A model generated the notes under the pieces. It searched no databases. It was not told the DNA's origin and was given only the letters and a program-made list of their open reading frames with translations. A DNA stretch of 64,000 nt from Kondoa malvinella (taxonomy: Eukaryota > Basidiomycota > Agaricostilbomycetes > Agaricostilbales > Kondoaceae), in the NCBI GenBank assembly GCA_039545315.1, contig BCIM01000001.1, positions 2,513,783-2,577,782 on the forward strand, read 5' to 3'. This document shows positions 32,358-41,807 of this stretch, piece after piece (position 1 is the stretch's first letter; every line of letters begins with the position of its first letter). The position numbers and the translations under genes are program-made.

Positions 32358-35300
32358 ATGTCAAATTTTGCTGCTCCTGTTCTTCTGCCCTCTTTGCCTG
32401 GCGATGCTGCCCTATCTACGCCGCCTCCAAACATACAGCACGTCATGCGATCCTCTTACCAGTTTCTGGCCTACAATGTTACAGACCCGGACGCCTTGCC
32501 GTCAACTTTGAGAGCTCTAGACCCAAATACAGTAAGATATGTGTCTGAGCTAATACGAGCGACGCTGACTGAAGCTATAGCTATGGATGGATAAGGCTGA
32601 CCGGTCATTTTATATGAAGACTGTACTTGACGTATGTGTTCTCTGTCTGTTCTTGCGTATTGTGCTTATGTTGTGAATCCCAGCTCATGTGCGGTGTAAC
32701 ATACGAGAGCATCACCAAACTGTATCGGAAACATCGCGAATGGCTACCTCCTCAGTCCAATGTTATTGTCGGGCCTGACGATACAGTCAAATATTGGTTT
32801 ACGCCTGCCGACACTATTGATCTGGCTCGAGCTTACAAGCCAAACTTGGTACCTATTATACAAAGCATGTGTCAGTTGGATCTAAACAGCACTACCTCCA
32901 TTGCATTCGATGCTTGGGTCGAATCCAAACGTCCAGCGACTCTAAGAGATATCTCCAGCCCACGCATAGGGCTTTCTTCGTACCCTGCATCCTCAACATT
33001 CATTACCGTCACATTTCCTCACTTTACAGAGAGTATATCGGTCCGCCTGATTGTCTCTCTATATAATGCTTTCTAACGCGATTCGCAGGTTCGGGTCACA
33101 GCTTTCCAAAATACGGAACGGTTTCTTGAGATGATCTGTCTCTTCCAAGTACGTCACTAAACTTTCAACATCACAATCCTCACTAAAGTCTTGTAGCTTC
33201 TAGGCTTCCCTACTCACACAGAAGACAGAACCTGGTTTGTTGGCATCTTTTCACCTCTCACAGCCGACAACCCGCGCTGTGCACAACGCAGAGCCGCCCT
33301 ATTAAGCAAGCTTGACATTACGATTGAGGCTGAAAATACCAGCGAATTCGGATACACCGGTGCCTTACCTACGGGCGAAGATTCCACTCTTCACACAATG
33401 TCGGGAGTCAAGCATGGCAACGTCAAAGCCCGAGACGAAGGGTTCTGGATCAACCGCACGGCTGCTGAGAAGATCGTCAATGAGTACGCCCATCCTTCTC
33501 AAAAATCAGCAATTCTTCAGCTCGTCTCACAAGCTTTCGATTACACCTGGACAATAGAAGATCAAAGACAACTTCTTACGAGACCTTCCAGCGACGAGAT
33601 GCAATCTAGTCCAATCTATTCTTCCCTGCTTGAGGATATTAGGATTTGCGCCAGTGTGGTTTTAGAGAAATCGGTGATAGGTTATGATCCGGACGGGCGA
33701 TACAAAAGCGAGCTGGAGATGTTTCGAAGAGGCAATCTAGAGGTTAGCCTCCTTCTATGCACTGTCAGTATGAATTGCTAACATGTTGCCCAAAGATCAA
33801 AGACCCTTCCCTACACATGAGGCATGCTTTGAATGTCTACAAAGATGTCGCTACCATCCCCGACTCCCTCGCCCTCATAAGGATTACTTCGACACACGAT
33901 GGCTCTTATGTAGGTACGCTGTCTTGTTGAATGTAGCTCTGTTACGGCCAGTCGCTCATCGGAATGCAGCTGTATCTGATGAAAACGATCTAAGATCTCT
34001 GAGGACACACTGTCTCGATTGCGGCTACAAACACGCCTACAATGCCCGCAATGCGTTGCGTCAACACGTTGGGCAAAAACATTCTCCTGCCGACGCTGCA
34101 AGGATCTCACAAGCCATAGAAAGTGGTACATCTCTCACATGAGACGATCCCGTTCGTTGCTGAAGTCCTGACAGATTCAAAGCAATACATTGCACTACGA
34201 TTGAACGGAGGTTCCGTCACCCGTTGGTCGCCTGACTTTGCCGAGCAGGATCAATACGAAGGTTCACAGCTACTCTTATTATTGGATCTCGAACTCAAGC
34301 ATTGGATGGCACTACCTGCCCTGATTCACCTTGATCGGCTTTTTGGGAAGATTCCCGACGAGACCTACTATAGCGCTAAATCTTACCTTGTGACTTTAAC
34401 TTTGGTTCTTGGTCTCTATCTTCCTTCGACCGATACAACCCGCAGGTAAGCCTGCTCACTCTAATCCGTTTCTGGCGCTAAGAGAATGCGCAGAACAAGC
34501 ACCGCAACTCTCCAAACGCTTTTACAGTATTCCAAGGAGATTACCACCATCTCTGCAGCGTTCCCCCCCTTCAGCGTCCAACCTTACGACGGTAGTTTGC
34601 TTTTCGAAGCTCATGTACGAAGTCACGGCACAATTTTTGGCAATCGTGCAGTCTTGAAGGAATGTATGGTCAAGTTTATGGATAAGAATTACGGACCTGG
34701 CAAGCTGCTAGCCAATTGCGCATCATTTGTACGTGACTGAAATAAGGTTCTTCTTGCATCCTTCTGACGACTGTCTTTATAGAAATCGCAACATCTCCTA
34801 CAATCTCGTTTCTTCAAGTTCGAGGTTATGCAGATTGTCAATCTACCGAAGCTGTTTCGTCAAAGAACTTACACCCTGATCTTATTCTGGCGATGGACAA
34901 GCAAGTACATCAAAGGTCTTGGGCTGGTCCGTGTACTTGTGATGTACCGTGAGACCGGCGATCACCAGAGTGATGCTGTCAGTTCGGCCAAAGCTACAGA
35001 ACAGACTGATGTTCCCGAAGATGATGGTCAAGGAGGCAACGATCGGGAAGGTTCTGCTGAGCCAGACGAGGTCAACGTGGACGTTACTAAGCGGATGTTG
35101 CTTAACATGGAGGATCGGATACACATCGTCCTCAGAGATCTTGAAGTAGACGAAGTGAGTCTTATCTACTTCCCCTAAGCATCTGTCTGAAATGCACGCC
35201 CAATAGTCTGCTGTAGCAATTGGCCATGTCTTGATGGATGAAACTCCTGGAACTGGTTCTGTGGAAGATATCTCGTCTAGCCCCGGCGTAATCTTCGCTG

Positions 35301-35877
35301 GTCTAGAAACTATGTCTTTCAAACAAGTCTCTTCCGCTATCGATACAACCACCGGAACCTATCGAGGCACGAATGTTGTCTTCAACGCTTCATCTCTTGC
35401 TGGATTTCTTTGCACTCCGCGCGGCTTTCTGACTGCATTCAAAGATTATCAAGGCGGATATATGGTCTGGTACCGCGTCCATAAATCAGCTGATGGATTC
35501 GATAACGGGTCCCAAGGTCTAGGCTACAATACCTGGGTTTGGATTCCTGGATTCTGCTTGTATCTGGCAAGACTCGTTCTCTCTGAAGACCTCACTTCGA
35601 CAGACGCCGACGACCAGGCTCTTCGGCTACAGCTTTACCATGCGATTCCCAAATTATTAGATTGTGCCGAAGCTATGAAACATGTTGGAGACATCCAGAC
35701 GGATCCTGCATCAGGTAAGAAGCATCATAGACTGGCGTACTCAGACTCACTCGATCTATAGATCTGATTTATGCAGAGATTGTCAAAGGCTGGGAGAGGT
35801 GCCAATCTTTTCGCGATGATCCGTCTTCGATTGGAAACTCTCGAAATGCGGCTCATAGCTATCGTACACGTTTCTAA
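32358..35877 (+). CDS. Large unrecognised protein with one C2H2-like zinc finger
   Basis: I recognise no family. Hand splicing over about eleven introns gives one continuous product of roughly 950 residues from ATG 32358 (MSNFAAPVLLPSLPGDAALS) to TAA 35875-35877. Pieces in order: DLMCGVTYESITKLYRKHRE; VRVTAFQNTERFLEMICLFQ; RTWFVGIFSPLTADNPR; GVKHGNVKARDEGFWINRTA; a helical segment SELEMFRRGNLEIKDPSLHM; then CLDCGYKHAYNARNALRQHV with the next Gly-Gln-Lys-His, a Cys-x2-Cys-x12-His-x4-His pattern like a C2H2 finger. After it: LLLLLDLELKHWMALPALIH, FFKFEVMQIVNLPKLFRQRT, KYIKGLGLVRVLVMYRETGD, and near the end YMVWYRVHKSADGFDNGSQG and NTWVWIPGFCLYLARLVL. The join at 33905-33955 (STHDGSYV to VAHRNAAVSDEN) is the least certain and could instead be a gene boundary. 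The long protein with single zinc finger suggests nucleic-acid binding, as inference only. Confidence 0.55.
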
Positions 35878-35990
35878 GACCACTTGTAGCTTGAACTTGC
35901 TAGTATCTGCTGCATCATATCCTCGGAGCTTGTATTCCATGTTCGCGTCTTGTTGTTTCGTCACCATCATCTCTTGCTTCTTTACTCACG

Positions 35991-37408
35991 ATGACAGACG
36001 TAACAGAAGAAGAACTAAACGCTCTGCTTAAGCTCAAGAATGATACGAGACTCCTGAAGTGCTTCAAGAACTTGCTATTAACCGAACAACCCGTCAAACT
36101 GCCTGTCCAAGTGAACCCTGGATTCAGGATCAAAGCATCTGGCGCAAAGCGCGGTGACTACCACTATCATAGAACTCACTTGCCAGCAAACTTCTTCAAG
36201 GAGACGCGAGGTCAGAGCCTCTCGTTTCAGCTGTATGTTAATATCTCTTCCGATCTACAGTCACTGCGCGATTCGCTTACTGTTTTCCTTTCTTCGCTCC
36301 TTCTATCTTCTCTAGACCTCCGCATTATCAAATGCTGCAGCTGCCCTTGAGAGAATTGACTCTAAGCGCGCGGATGCTCTGCCAAAAGCTCCTGTCGCTG
36401 CTCAAGAGTATCTCACCCAAAATGATGCTATTATGCAGCGCAGCGATCCTAACTACTTTGACGATGATGACAACGAAGCGACAGCACCTAGCTTCCTCCA
36501 AAACTGTTCAACTCACACAATGGACCTTGATGATCATCCAGCTGCTGAGGAAGAAGAAGAATCCCAATCCAAGCACAAAGGGTTTACCGAAACCCGAACA
36601 TCTTTCATCGGGACAGACCATTCCCCTGCTCCAACTGGCAACTTTGCTCAAGCAGCTCAAGTCGAATGGTCTTTCGCGCGTAGCTCAGACGAAGATCCAG
36701 ATCAAGTAGATGAGGTAGGTAGCTGCGATTGCGACTGTGGTGCGATGGAGGAAGGTCAGATGATGGCGTGCGATAAATGTGATCATTGGGTTCATGCTAT
36801 TTGCTACGGGTCAGTTCTAGTATGCTGAAGTCCTCCAGTGCTCAACCTTCCGGCAGGTTTCTCGATCACGATCAGATCCCTAAAGAGTTGGAGTTTCTGT
36901 GCTTCGAGTGTCGCTACACCTCACTGGAGATCCAAAAGAGCCTTGCACTTTCAGCCCGCTTGCAGAAAGATCTCGCTCCTTTCCGAGATCTTACTTTGTT
37001 CCGAAGGTGTATGTCTTCCGACCATTTGCCAAAATGCTGCTGAAACATTGCAATGCTAGCTATTTACCTATGCAGCATGGAAGAAAGCGTTCCTGACGCT
37101 GGCGAGCTTGAAGATCTATTGCGTAAGAGTTTCTGTCTGTAGGCAACGATCATGTCTGAGCACTCAAGCAGCGTGTGACTCCGTCACTGCTGTTCGAATC
37201 CTTGCAAGATTGCGTGAAGAAGGGTATTTCCGCGAAGACCAAGGCACTGTTGTGTCTAACTTTCATTACGACCAGTAAGTCATCTCTCTTAGTACTGATC
37301 TGCGTATTTAATTGCATCGTCAGTCTCGAGTACTCGAGAAATCGCTACTTTACCCCTGGCGCAGGTCTGGAGAAGGAATTAGCTGTCCGATTCGAAACAA
37401 ACAAGTAG
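35991..37408 (+). CDS. PHD-finger plus winged-helix protein, Hop1-like C-terminal half
   Basis: A PHD-type zinc finger spans about 36720-36920: CDCDCGAMEEGQMMACDKCD, HWVHAICYG, then FLDHDQIPKELEFLCFECR after an intron, with all eight C4HC3 ligands. It is followed by LSARLQKDLAPFRDLTLFR, and across two introns by SMEESVPDAGELEDLL and CDSVTAVRILARLREEGYFR, which reads as a winged helix, then FTPGAGLEKELAVRFETNK and TAG 37406-37408. This PHD plus winged-helix order is known from the C-terminal half of the meiotic axis protein Hop1. The part before the PHD (MTDVTEEELNALLKLKNDTR; SSDEDPDQVDE) shows no HORMA domain, the defining Hop1 module. The start at 35991 is only 113 bp past the previous stop, so a missed 5' exon or fusion is possible. 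Acceptor use around 36200-36330 is uncertain. Confidence 0.6.
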
Positions 37409-38745
37409 AATGTCCGTTACTTCACGTATGGCAATGCATTTACTGCTTGCATTCTGTCTCTTTGATTTCTTCCATATTTGGTTACGTCTTACTTTCTTTT
37501 ACTATGTCTCTAGTCACTTCTCGTCGTCCAGATGGTCTCCTTCTGTTTTTTTCGAACGACATTAGTGAAATACATGCAAAGCGGGAAATTAAACAGACTC
37601 TGGCTCCTTCCGCCATGATGGGCTGTCTGGCCGGTGTCTAGGGGGTAATAGGCAGGGTATAGGCAGCCTCTTTGGGCCTTTGAGAAGGCTTTGACTTGGT
37701 CGAACACAGACAACAATTGGGACTTGTCAAGTCACCACGAGAGCTGGATGTCGCTGGGCCGCAAAGTATATCATGCTCTTGTATACCATTCGAGTCTATT
37801 TGGCTGCTTCTCGCGGCTGTTTGCGCTGGTTTCTCCTGCAGTTCTGCTCCATCCCATTTTCTGTCTATCAATGCCTGTCGCTTCTCTTATACTCCGCTAG
37901 ATTCCTGGTACCCTGTCAAGATCTAATTCATCTTTCTCCGCTGTCTCCTGTTGGTTCTCGATCACTTGAGAGCCTGCTGCTAATGTCCCTCGGCTTCAGT
38001 CATAACTGCCAGATCGACCTAAACTGGAGCGTATTCTGCCTGATCAGTTGTCTAGCTCTCACAGCCTCTTCCCAGCCTGGTGTCTTGACGCTGTAGTGCC
38101 AAAACAGTCGAACGCAAATCCAAGCGATAACGAGCAGCGAGAAGACGTATTGGGGTTGCCGGGTCATGCAAGTGAGTCGCTGAACCTTCTGCTTTGTGAT
38201 TCCGAGCTTCTTTGTGATTTTAATAGCAGAACGCAGCTCTCCTTTTGGCAAAGTAGCGCTTGTCTATCAATCTGATGGTTTCTTCTTTGGCTATTTCGAC
38301 TTCAGACTACAGCTGGCAGAGTATTACAGCAACATACCTCGTCGTCTCTTGTGCTTCCTCATCCTGTTGGCAAAATGCTTGAGACGCGTGTACGCCAGTC
38401 TCATCGGTGGATCATGTTTCCACTCTTCGAGCAAGATAAGAAGGTTTGGAAGTGCGGCGATACCCGCATTCAGCACTCGCTGGTCTATTCATCAAAACAA
38501 GCCGTCAAAGAATGCAGCTGCGCGCGCTAATGGTATGATGCTTACGAACAGTAGCCCCAAACAAACTAGACAGTCTGGCTCTAATTGTAGCGAACATGCA
38601 AGCGCGCCTTATTTGGTCGACATTGGAAATTACTGGTCGTCTAGGATGAAGGAATGTCGATCGAAGAATGGACAGCTTGGGCCGCCAAAAAGTACCCAAT
38701 CAGACGTTTCGACCGAAACATGGCAAAATGACAGCTACATCACTA
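37409..38745. other. 1.3-kb stretch without a convincing gene
   Basis: A plus-strand frame without stops covers 38196-38966, but it begins at a non-ATG codon, has no recognisable motif, and overlaps the antisense of the candidate membrane protein. A minus-strand mini-ORF near 38680-38725 (MFRSKRLIGYFLAAQAVHSS) is too short to call. The base composition turns AT- and pyrimidine-rich around 37420-37560. I see no repeat or mobile-element end. Confidence 0.35.
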
Positions 38746-39664
38746 CTACTCTAGCCAGTCATCGGCCGAACATGCACAAGTACCATCCCAACCGAATCGA
38801 TTCACCTCCCTACGTGGACGACACACCTTCCAGCTCGTCTTCGATACGTACGCCGCTGCGCATGAACGATAACGCCCTCCATGTTCAGCTGCAAGGACCT
38901 CCCATCCATCTGCCATGTCTCTCAAAGTTTTATAGTTCTCCGTCACCTGCACATGGTTTTGCTTGATCAAACCAGTGAGCTCCTCGCCCCGTACATTGTT
39001 TTCATTCAAACAGCCTAGCACCTCTTCGCTACCCTGTCTATAAGTGCGATTGGTGATGTGGATGCCAAGAGAGAAACCGGCAGCGAGGAAGGTGAAAAGC
39101 CAACATCCATACACAAAGCGACTCATGGCTGGATCCATCGCGTCACTCGTTTCCGCTGAGGACGCAGGCTTGGATTTCCTAAAGAGACGTCTCTGACTTC
39201 TGATCTCCGCTCTTTTGAGGTCCACTTGACTCATTAGATGAGTTGAGCTCGGTGACTGGCAAGAGGAGAGAGACTTACTTCTGCGGTGCTCAAGTTCGCG
39301 TAAGACTCGGTAGCGCTGCATCTGATTGGTGAAAGGAAAGCGTGTGTAAAGACTGAGAACGAGTAGGGATGTGGGGAGCTGCAGCGGCGACAGAGGACAT
39401 CGCACGACCTTGTTTCCGATGTCAGCTTGCGTCAAGCCAAAAAGCAGGAGCCAGACACACGCGACGAGGAATCTAGCTGATGTAACTCCACAATCTGTAT
39501 GCAAGGGCTCTGACTGGTAGACTGGTTGAGAGGAGAAAAGCAAGCTTTCTGAAAATAGTCACCCGCCAAAAGATTGCACGTCACATAAGCAGAGGTAAGT
39601 CACCTCTTGCACGCAGTAATACAGCAGGCATAAGAAAGCCCATGAGAAACCTCGTACCGCGCAT
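38746..39664 (-). CDS. Candidate small membrane protein, unknown function
   Basis: No family is recognised. A possible first exon at 39664-39600 (MRGTRFLMGFLMPAVLLRAR) joins in phase, by an intron ending TTTTCAG, to a long frame beginning ESLLFSSQPVYQSEP. Hydrophobic segments are ARFLVACVWLLLFGLTQA, LPTSLLVLSLYTRF and, after a basic stretch (DLKRAEIRSQRRLFRKSK), FVYGCWLFTFLAAGFSLGIH. The frame ends CSADDWLE and TAG 38746-38748. The final 30-odd residues look less protein-like, so a further intron near 38830 may give a different C-terminus. Two to four membrane spans are likely. Confidence 0.4.
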
Positions 39665-39952
39665 ACCTACTTCTCTGGGCTCTGAACATACAATCCCAGC
39701 ATCATCCTTGCCGACCATTCCCCAAGGCTCGACCGTGATCAAGAGCGTTTAACAGATGAGCCAATACACCATGCCTGACGAATCCGAGCGCTGGAGTTCC
39801 GTTGAAAGTATAATGCTTGAGCTGTCGAGTTGGATCGAGACGCGTTGCCCATCCACCTGTACCGGAAGCGGCTAGACGATGGCAATCGAAGACTGTACAA
39901 AGAAAGGTCGCACAAGCCATCTCGTGTATATAGCTATATAAATAGATTTATA

Positions 39953-40025
39953 CAGGAAGTATCCAAGTGGTTAGGAGCTCTCTTTGGGAGAAAGCTACAC
40001 GCCAGTACGATCCTGGCCTTCCTGA
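39953..40025 (+). tRNA. tRNA-Pro(UGG)-like gene, organellar type
   Basis: The 73 bases fold as a full cloverleaf by eye. The acceptor stem CAGGAAG pairs perfectly with CTTCCTG; A follows as discriminator. A three-pair D stem (TCC/GGA) closes a loop containing AGTGGTTA. The anticodon stem has four of five pairs (one C-A mismatch) around the loop TTTGGGA, anticodon TGG at positions 34-36. The T stem GCCAG/CTGGC closes the seven-base loop TACGATC. The A at position 55 of the T loop, in place of the near-universal U/pseudouridine, makes a poor nuclear B box. The 5' CAGG start is typical of fungal mitochondrial tRNA-Pro rather than the nuclear GG start. AT-rich DNA precedes it and a run of ten A follows. 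Probably a mitochondrial tRNA copied into the nucleus; a functional nuclear gene is not excluded. Confidence 0.6.
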
Positions 40026-40060
40026 AAAAAAAAATTGGTGATAGTCATGGTGAGTGGTTA

Positions 40061-40110
40061 GTTGGGCGTACGCCCAACCCACACCATAATGGCCTTTAGG
40101 CCACTCGTGG
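40061..40110. repeat. GC-rich palindrome cluster downstream of the tRNA
   Basis: An 18-bp perfect palindrome GTTGGGCGTACGCCCAAC lies at 40061-40078. Just after it, TGGCCT-TT-AGGCCA (40090-40103) and the overlapping CCAC-TC-GTGG (40101-40110) form two more small hairpins. Compact GC-rich hairpin clusters between genes are a known feature of fungal mitochondrial DNA, which supports an organellar origin for this patch. Confidence 0.7.
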
Positions 40111-40359
40111 CAGTCATGCACAGTTCTATAGCTGTTCTCTTGTTGTCGTCTTTTGTTGTGTTTCAGATACTGGCCCGAGGTTTGGCTGTTGTAATTCGAA
40201 AGTAGGCTCGCCAGTGCAGTGTATGTGACTTATTAGCGACCAATCAAAACTGAAGAAAGTTGACAGGCGAGCTGAGATCAAAGTCAAGTATGAGAAGCTG
40301 TGGTCTGACGATAAGTAAGCAAGCATACCGGTAGGGCAAAAGGTCGGCCTCTTCTCGCT

Positions 40360-41560
40360 TTAGGTAATCTCAAAGTCTTCCATTGACCCGGCGCCTCTAT
40401 ACAGCCTCTTGTGAACTTCCATCTTAGCACTCTCCCCCCGAAGCTCCAACACGATTTCAACTTCGAACCGAGTCGGTAGCTGCCGAGCCCCGATTTCGAA
40501 TGCATGGAAATATTGACCTAAAATCGGTGATGTTACGAATGTTTTAACTGATAGGCGACATCGTCTCAGGGTAGGAAAAAAGGCAGGTTCGAAAAGATGC
40601 CAAAATTTGGTAAAATCCGAGTACGTTGTATTAACGATATCCTGCGGTAAAACTTGTAGCCCTTCCAAGACCAATTCAATATGTAATCGGAGCAGATTGG
40701 GGAACTTTAGACTTGTTTCTTGGTCTGGAAAGGAGAGCTTATCGGTCGTAACGTGATAACTTTGACGCAATTGAAGAGATTCCAGCTTAGGGAAAGCGTT
40801 GGCTATGTGTGACAGTTCTTTCGGGTGTACAATGCTGTGCGTCTTGATCTCCAGAAATACGAGTTGATGGTTGACGCCTCTGGAAGCTGATCAAGCGACA
40901 AAATGGTTGACCAACTGTCGCCGAGATCTAGAGTTAGCTCTTCCAGTTGTTCGGCTGCTCGCAGAAGATGCCCAAAGGCCTGTAAGTCGAAGTAATATGC
41001 CCAGCCCGTAAGTCGAAGTAATATGCCCAGCCCGTTTCAAGCCGTAGGGAGCGGAGCATAGGAATGCAGGGCAGTGCAAGAATATCGGCATGGTGTAGTA
41101 CCGGAAGCCCTACTTCGTCGAATTCTTCGGGTCGTACACTGTCCTTTGACTCATCGGCGTCGTAGAGCTCGAAAGAGAACTGAAGAAGGCTGATGTTTGG
41201 ACAAATACTGAGTAGAGTGAAGGTTTTGTGCAGCTGAAGTTCCGCCTGCTTCCTCGCCATAAGTAACTCTCCAGACTGCCATTCGCCCCCCGGATGCATA
41301 AGTAGCATTTCCATTGTCACTTTCACATCGACTTCTTTCACAACGAGGCGAGGGCGATCCCTGTCTTGCCGCATAGAGCTTTGGCCAGACTCGTATTATC
41401 GCAGAGCGTGTCGCCCTTGATCTCTTGGAATAGCAAAGGTTGGGCCCAGGCATTGAACTTCCTGCACACCCGACAGATGAGAGCCAGGCTCGAGCGGTCT
41501 TCGAAATGATCAAAGCAATCGAAGATGCGCAGCCATAGTTCCGTAGGGAGCGAGTTCAGG
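40360..41560 (-). pseudogene. F-box/LRR-like protein, broken by frame changes
   Basis: The N-terminal part reads as an F-box: LNSLPTELWLRIFDCFDHFE, then SSLALICRVCRKFNAWAQPL and LLFQEI (41555-41400). The following parts look like the leucine-rich region of such substrate receptors of SCF ubiquitin ligases, but they lie in different frames with no usable intron between them. First break near 41375: the frame ending TSLAKALC shifts to RQDRDRPRLVVKEVDVKVTM. Second break: a 26-bp tandem duplication at 40982-41033 inside the stretch that would read ETGWAYYFDLQAFGHLLRAA. Third break near 40880, before LVFLEIKTHSIVHPKELSHI. The last piece runs to TAA at 40360. No in-frame ATG precedes the F-box after the TAG at about 41585. 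Confidence 0.72.
40982..41033. repeat. 26-bp perfect tandem duplication
   Basis: The unit at 40982-41007 is repeated without change at 41008-41033. Twenty-six is not a multiple of three, so the duplication shifts the reading frame of the F-box gene; removing one copy in thought restores a continuous Leu-rich frame across the site. Confidence 0.95.
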
Positions 41561-41807
41561 GGCGCCTGACAGTCTCTGTCAGGCTAGCTGGTCTGCAAAG
41601 GGCTACGTGCGTGACTTGCTCGGTATGTTGGCGCAAAGTAGAGCTCGATGTTGCTGAACAAGGAGCGAACTCGCCAAGTGTCGAAAGCATGCATCACATA
41701 ATCGGCTAGCTCTATCACAGTTGTCCCCTCAATCCGAGTCCAGCCGAGCAATATTGTACACCAGAACTGAAGCAGATTACCCATAGAGCCCGAAGAACCT
41801 CAAACCC

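Noticed and set aside
32358..35877. Intact transposon or tyrosine recombinase
   Set aside because: No terminal repeats, no target-site duplication and no R-H-R-Y or DDE pattern could be seen.
35991..36350. HORMA domain before the PHD finger
   Set aside because: I looked for the HORMA helix and strand pattern in all frames upstream and could not find it, so the gene is not called Hop1.
38196..38966. Long plus-strand open frame (256 codons)
   Set aside because: It starts at a non-ATG codon, has no motif or family look, and its 3' part is antisense to a better minus-strand frame.
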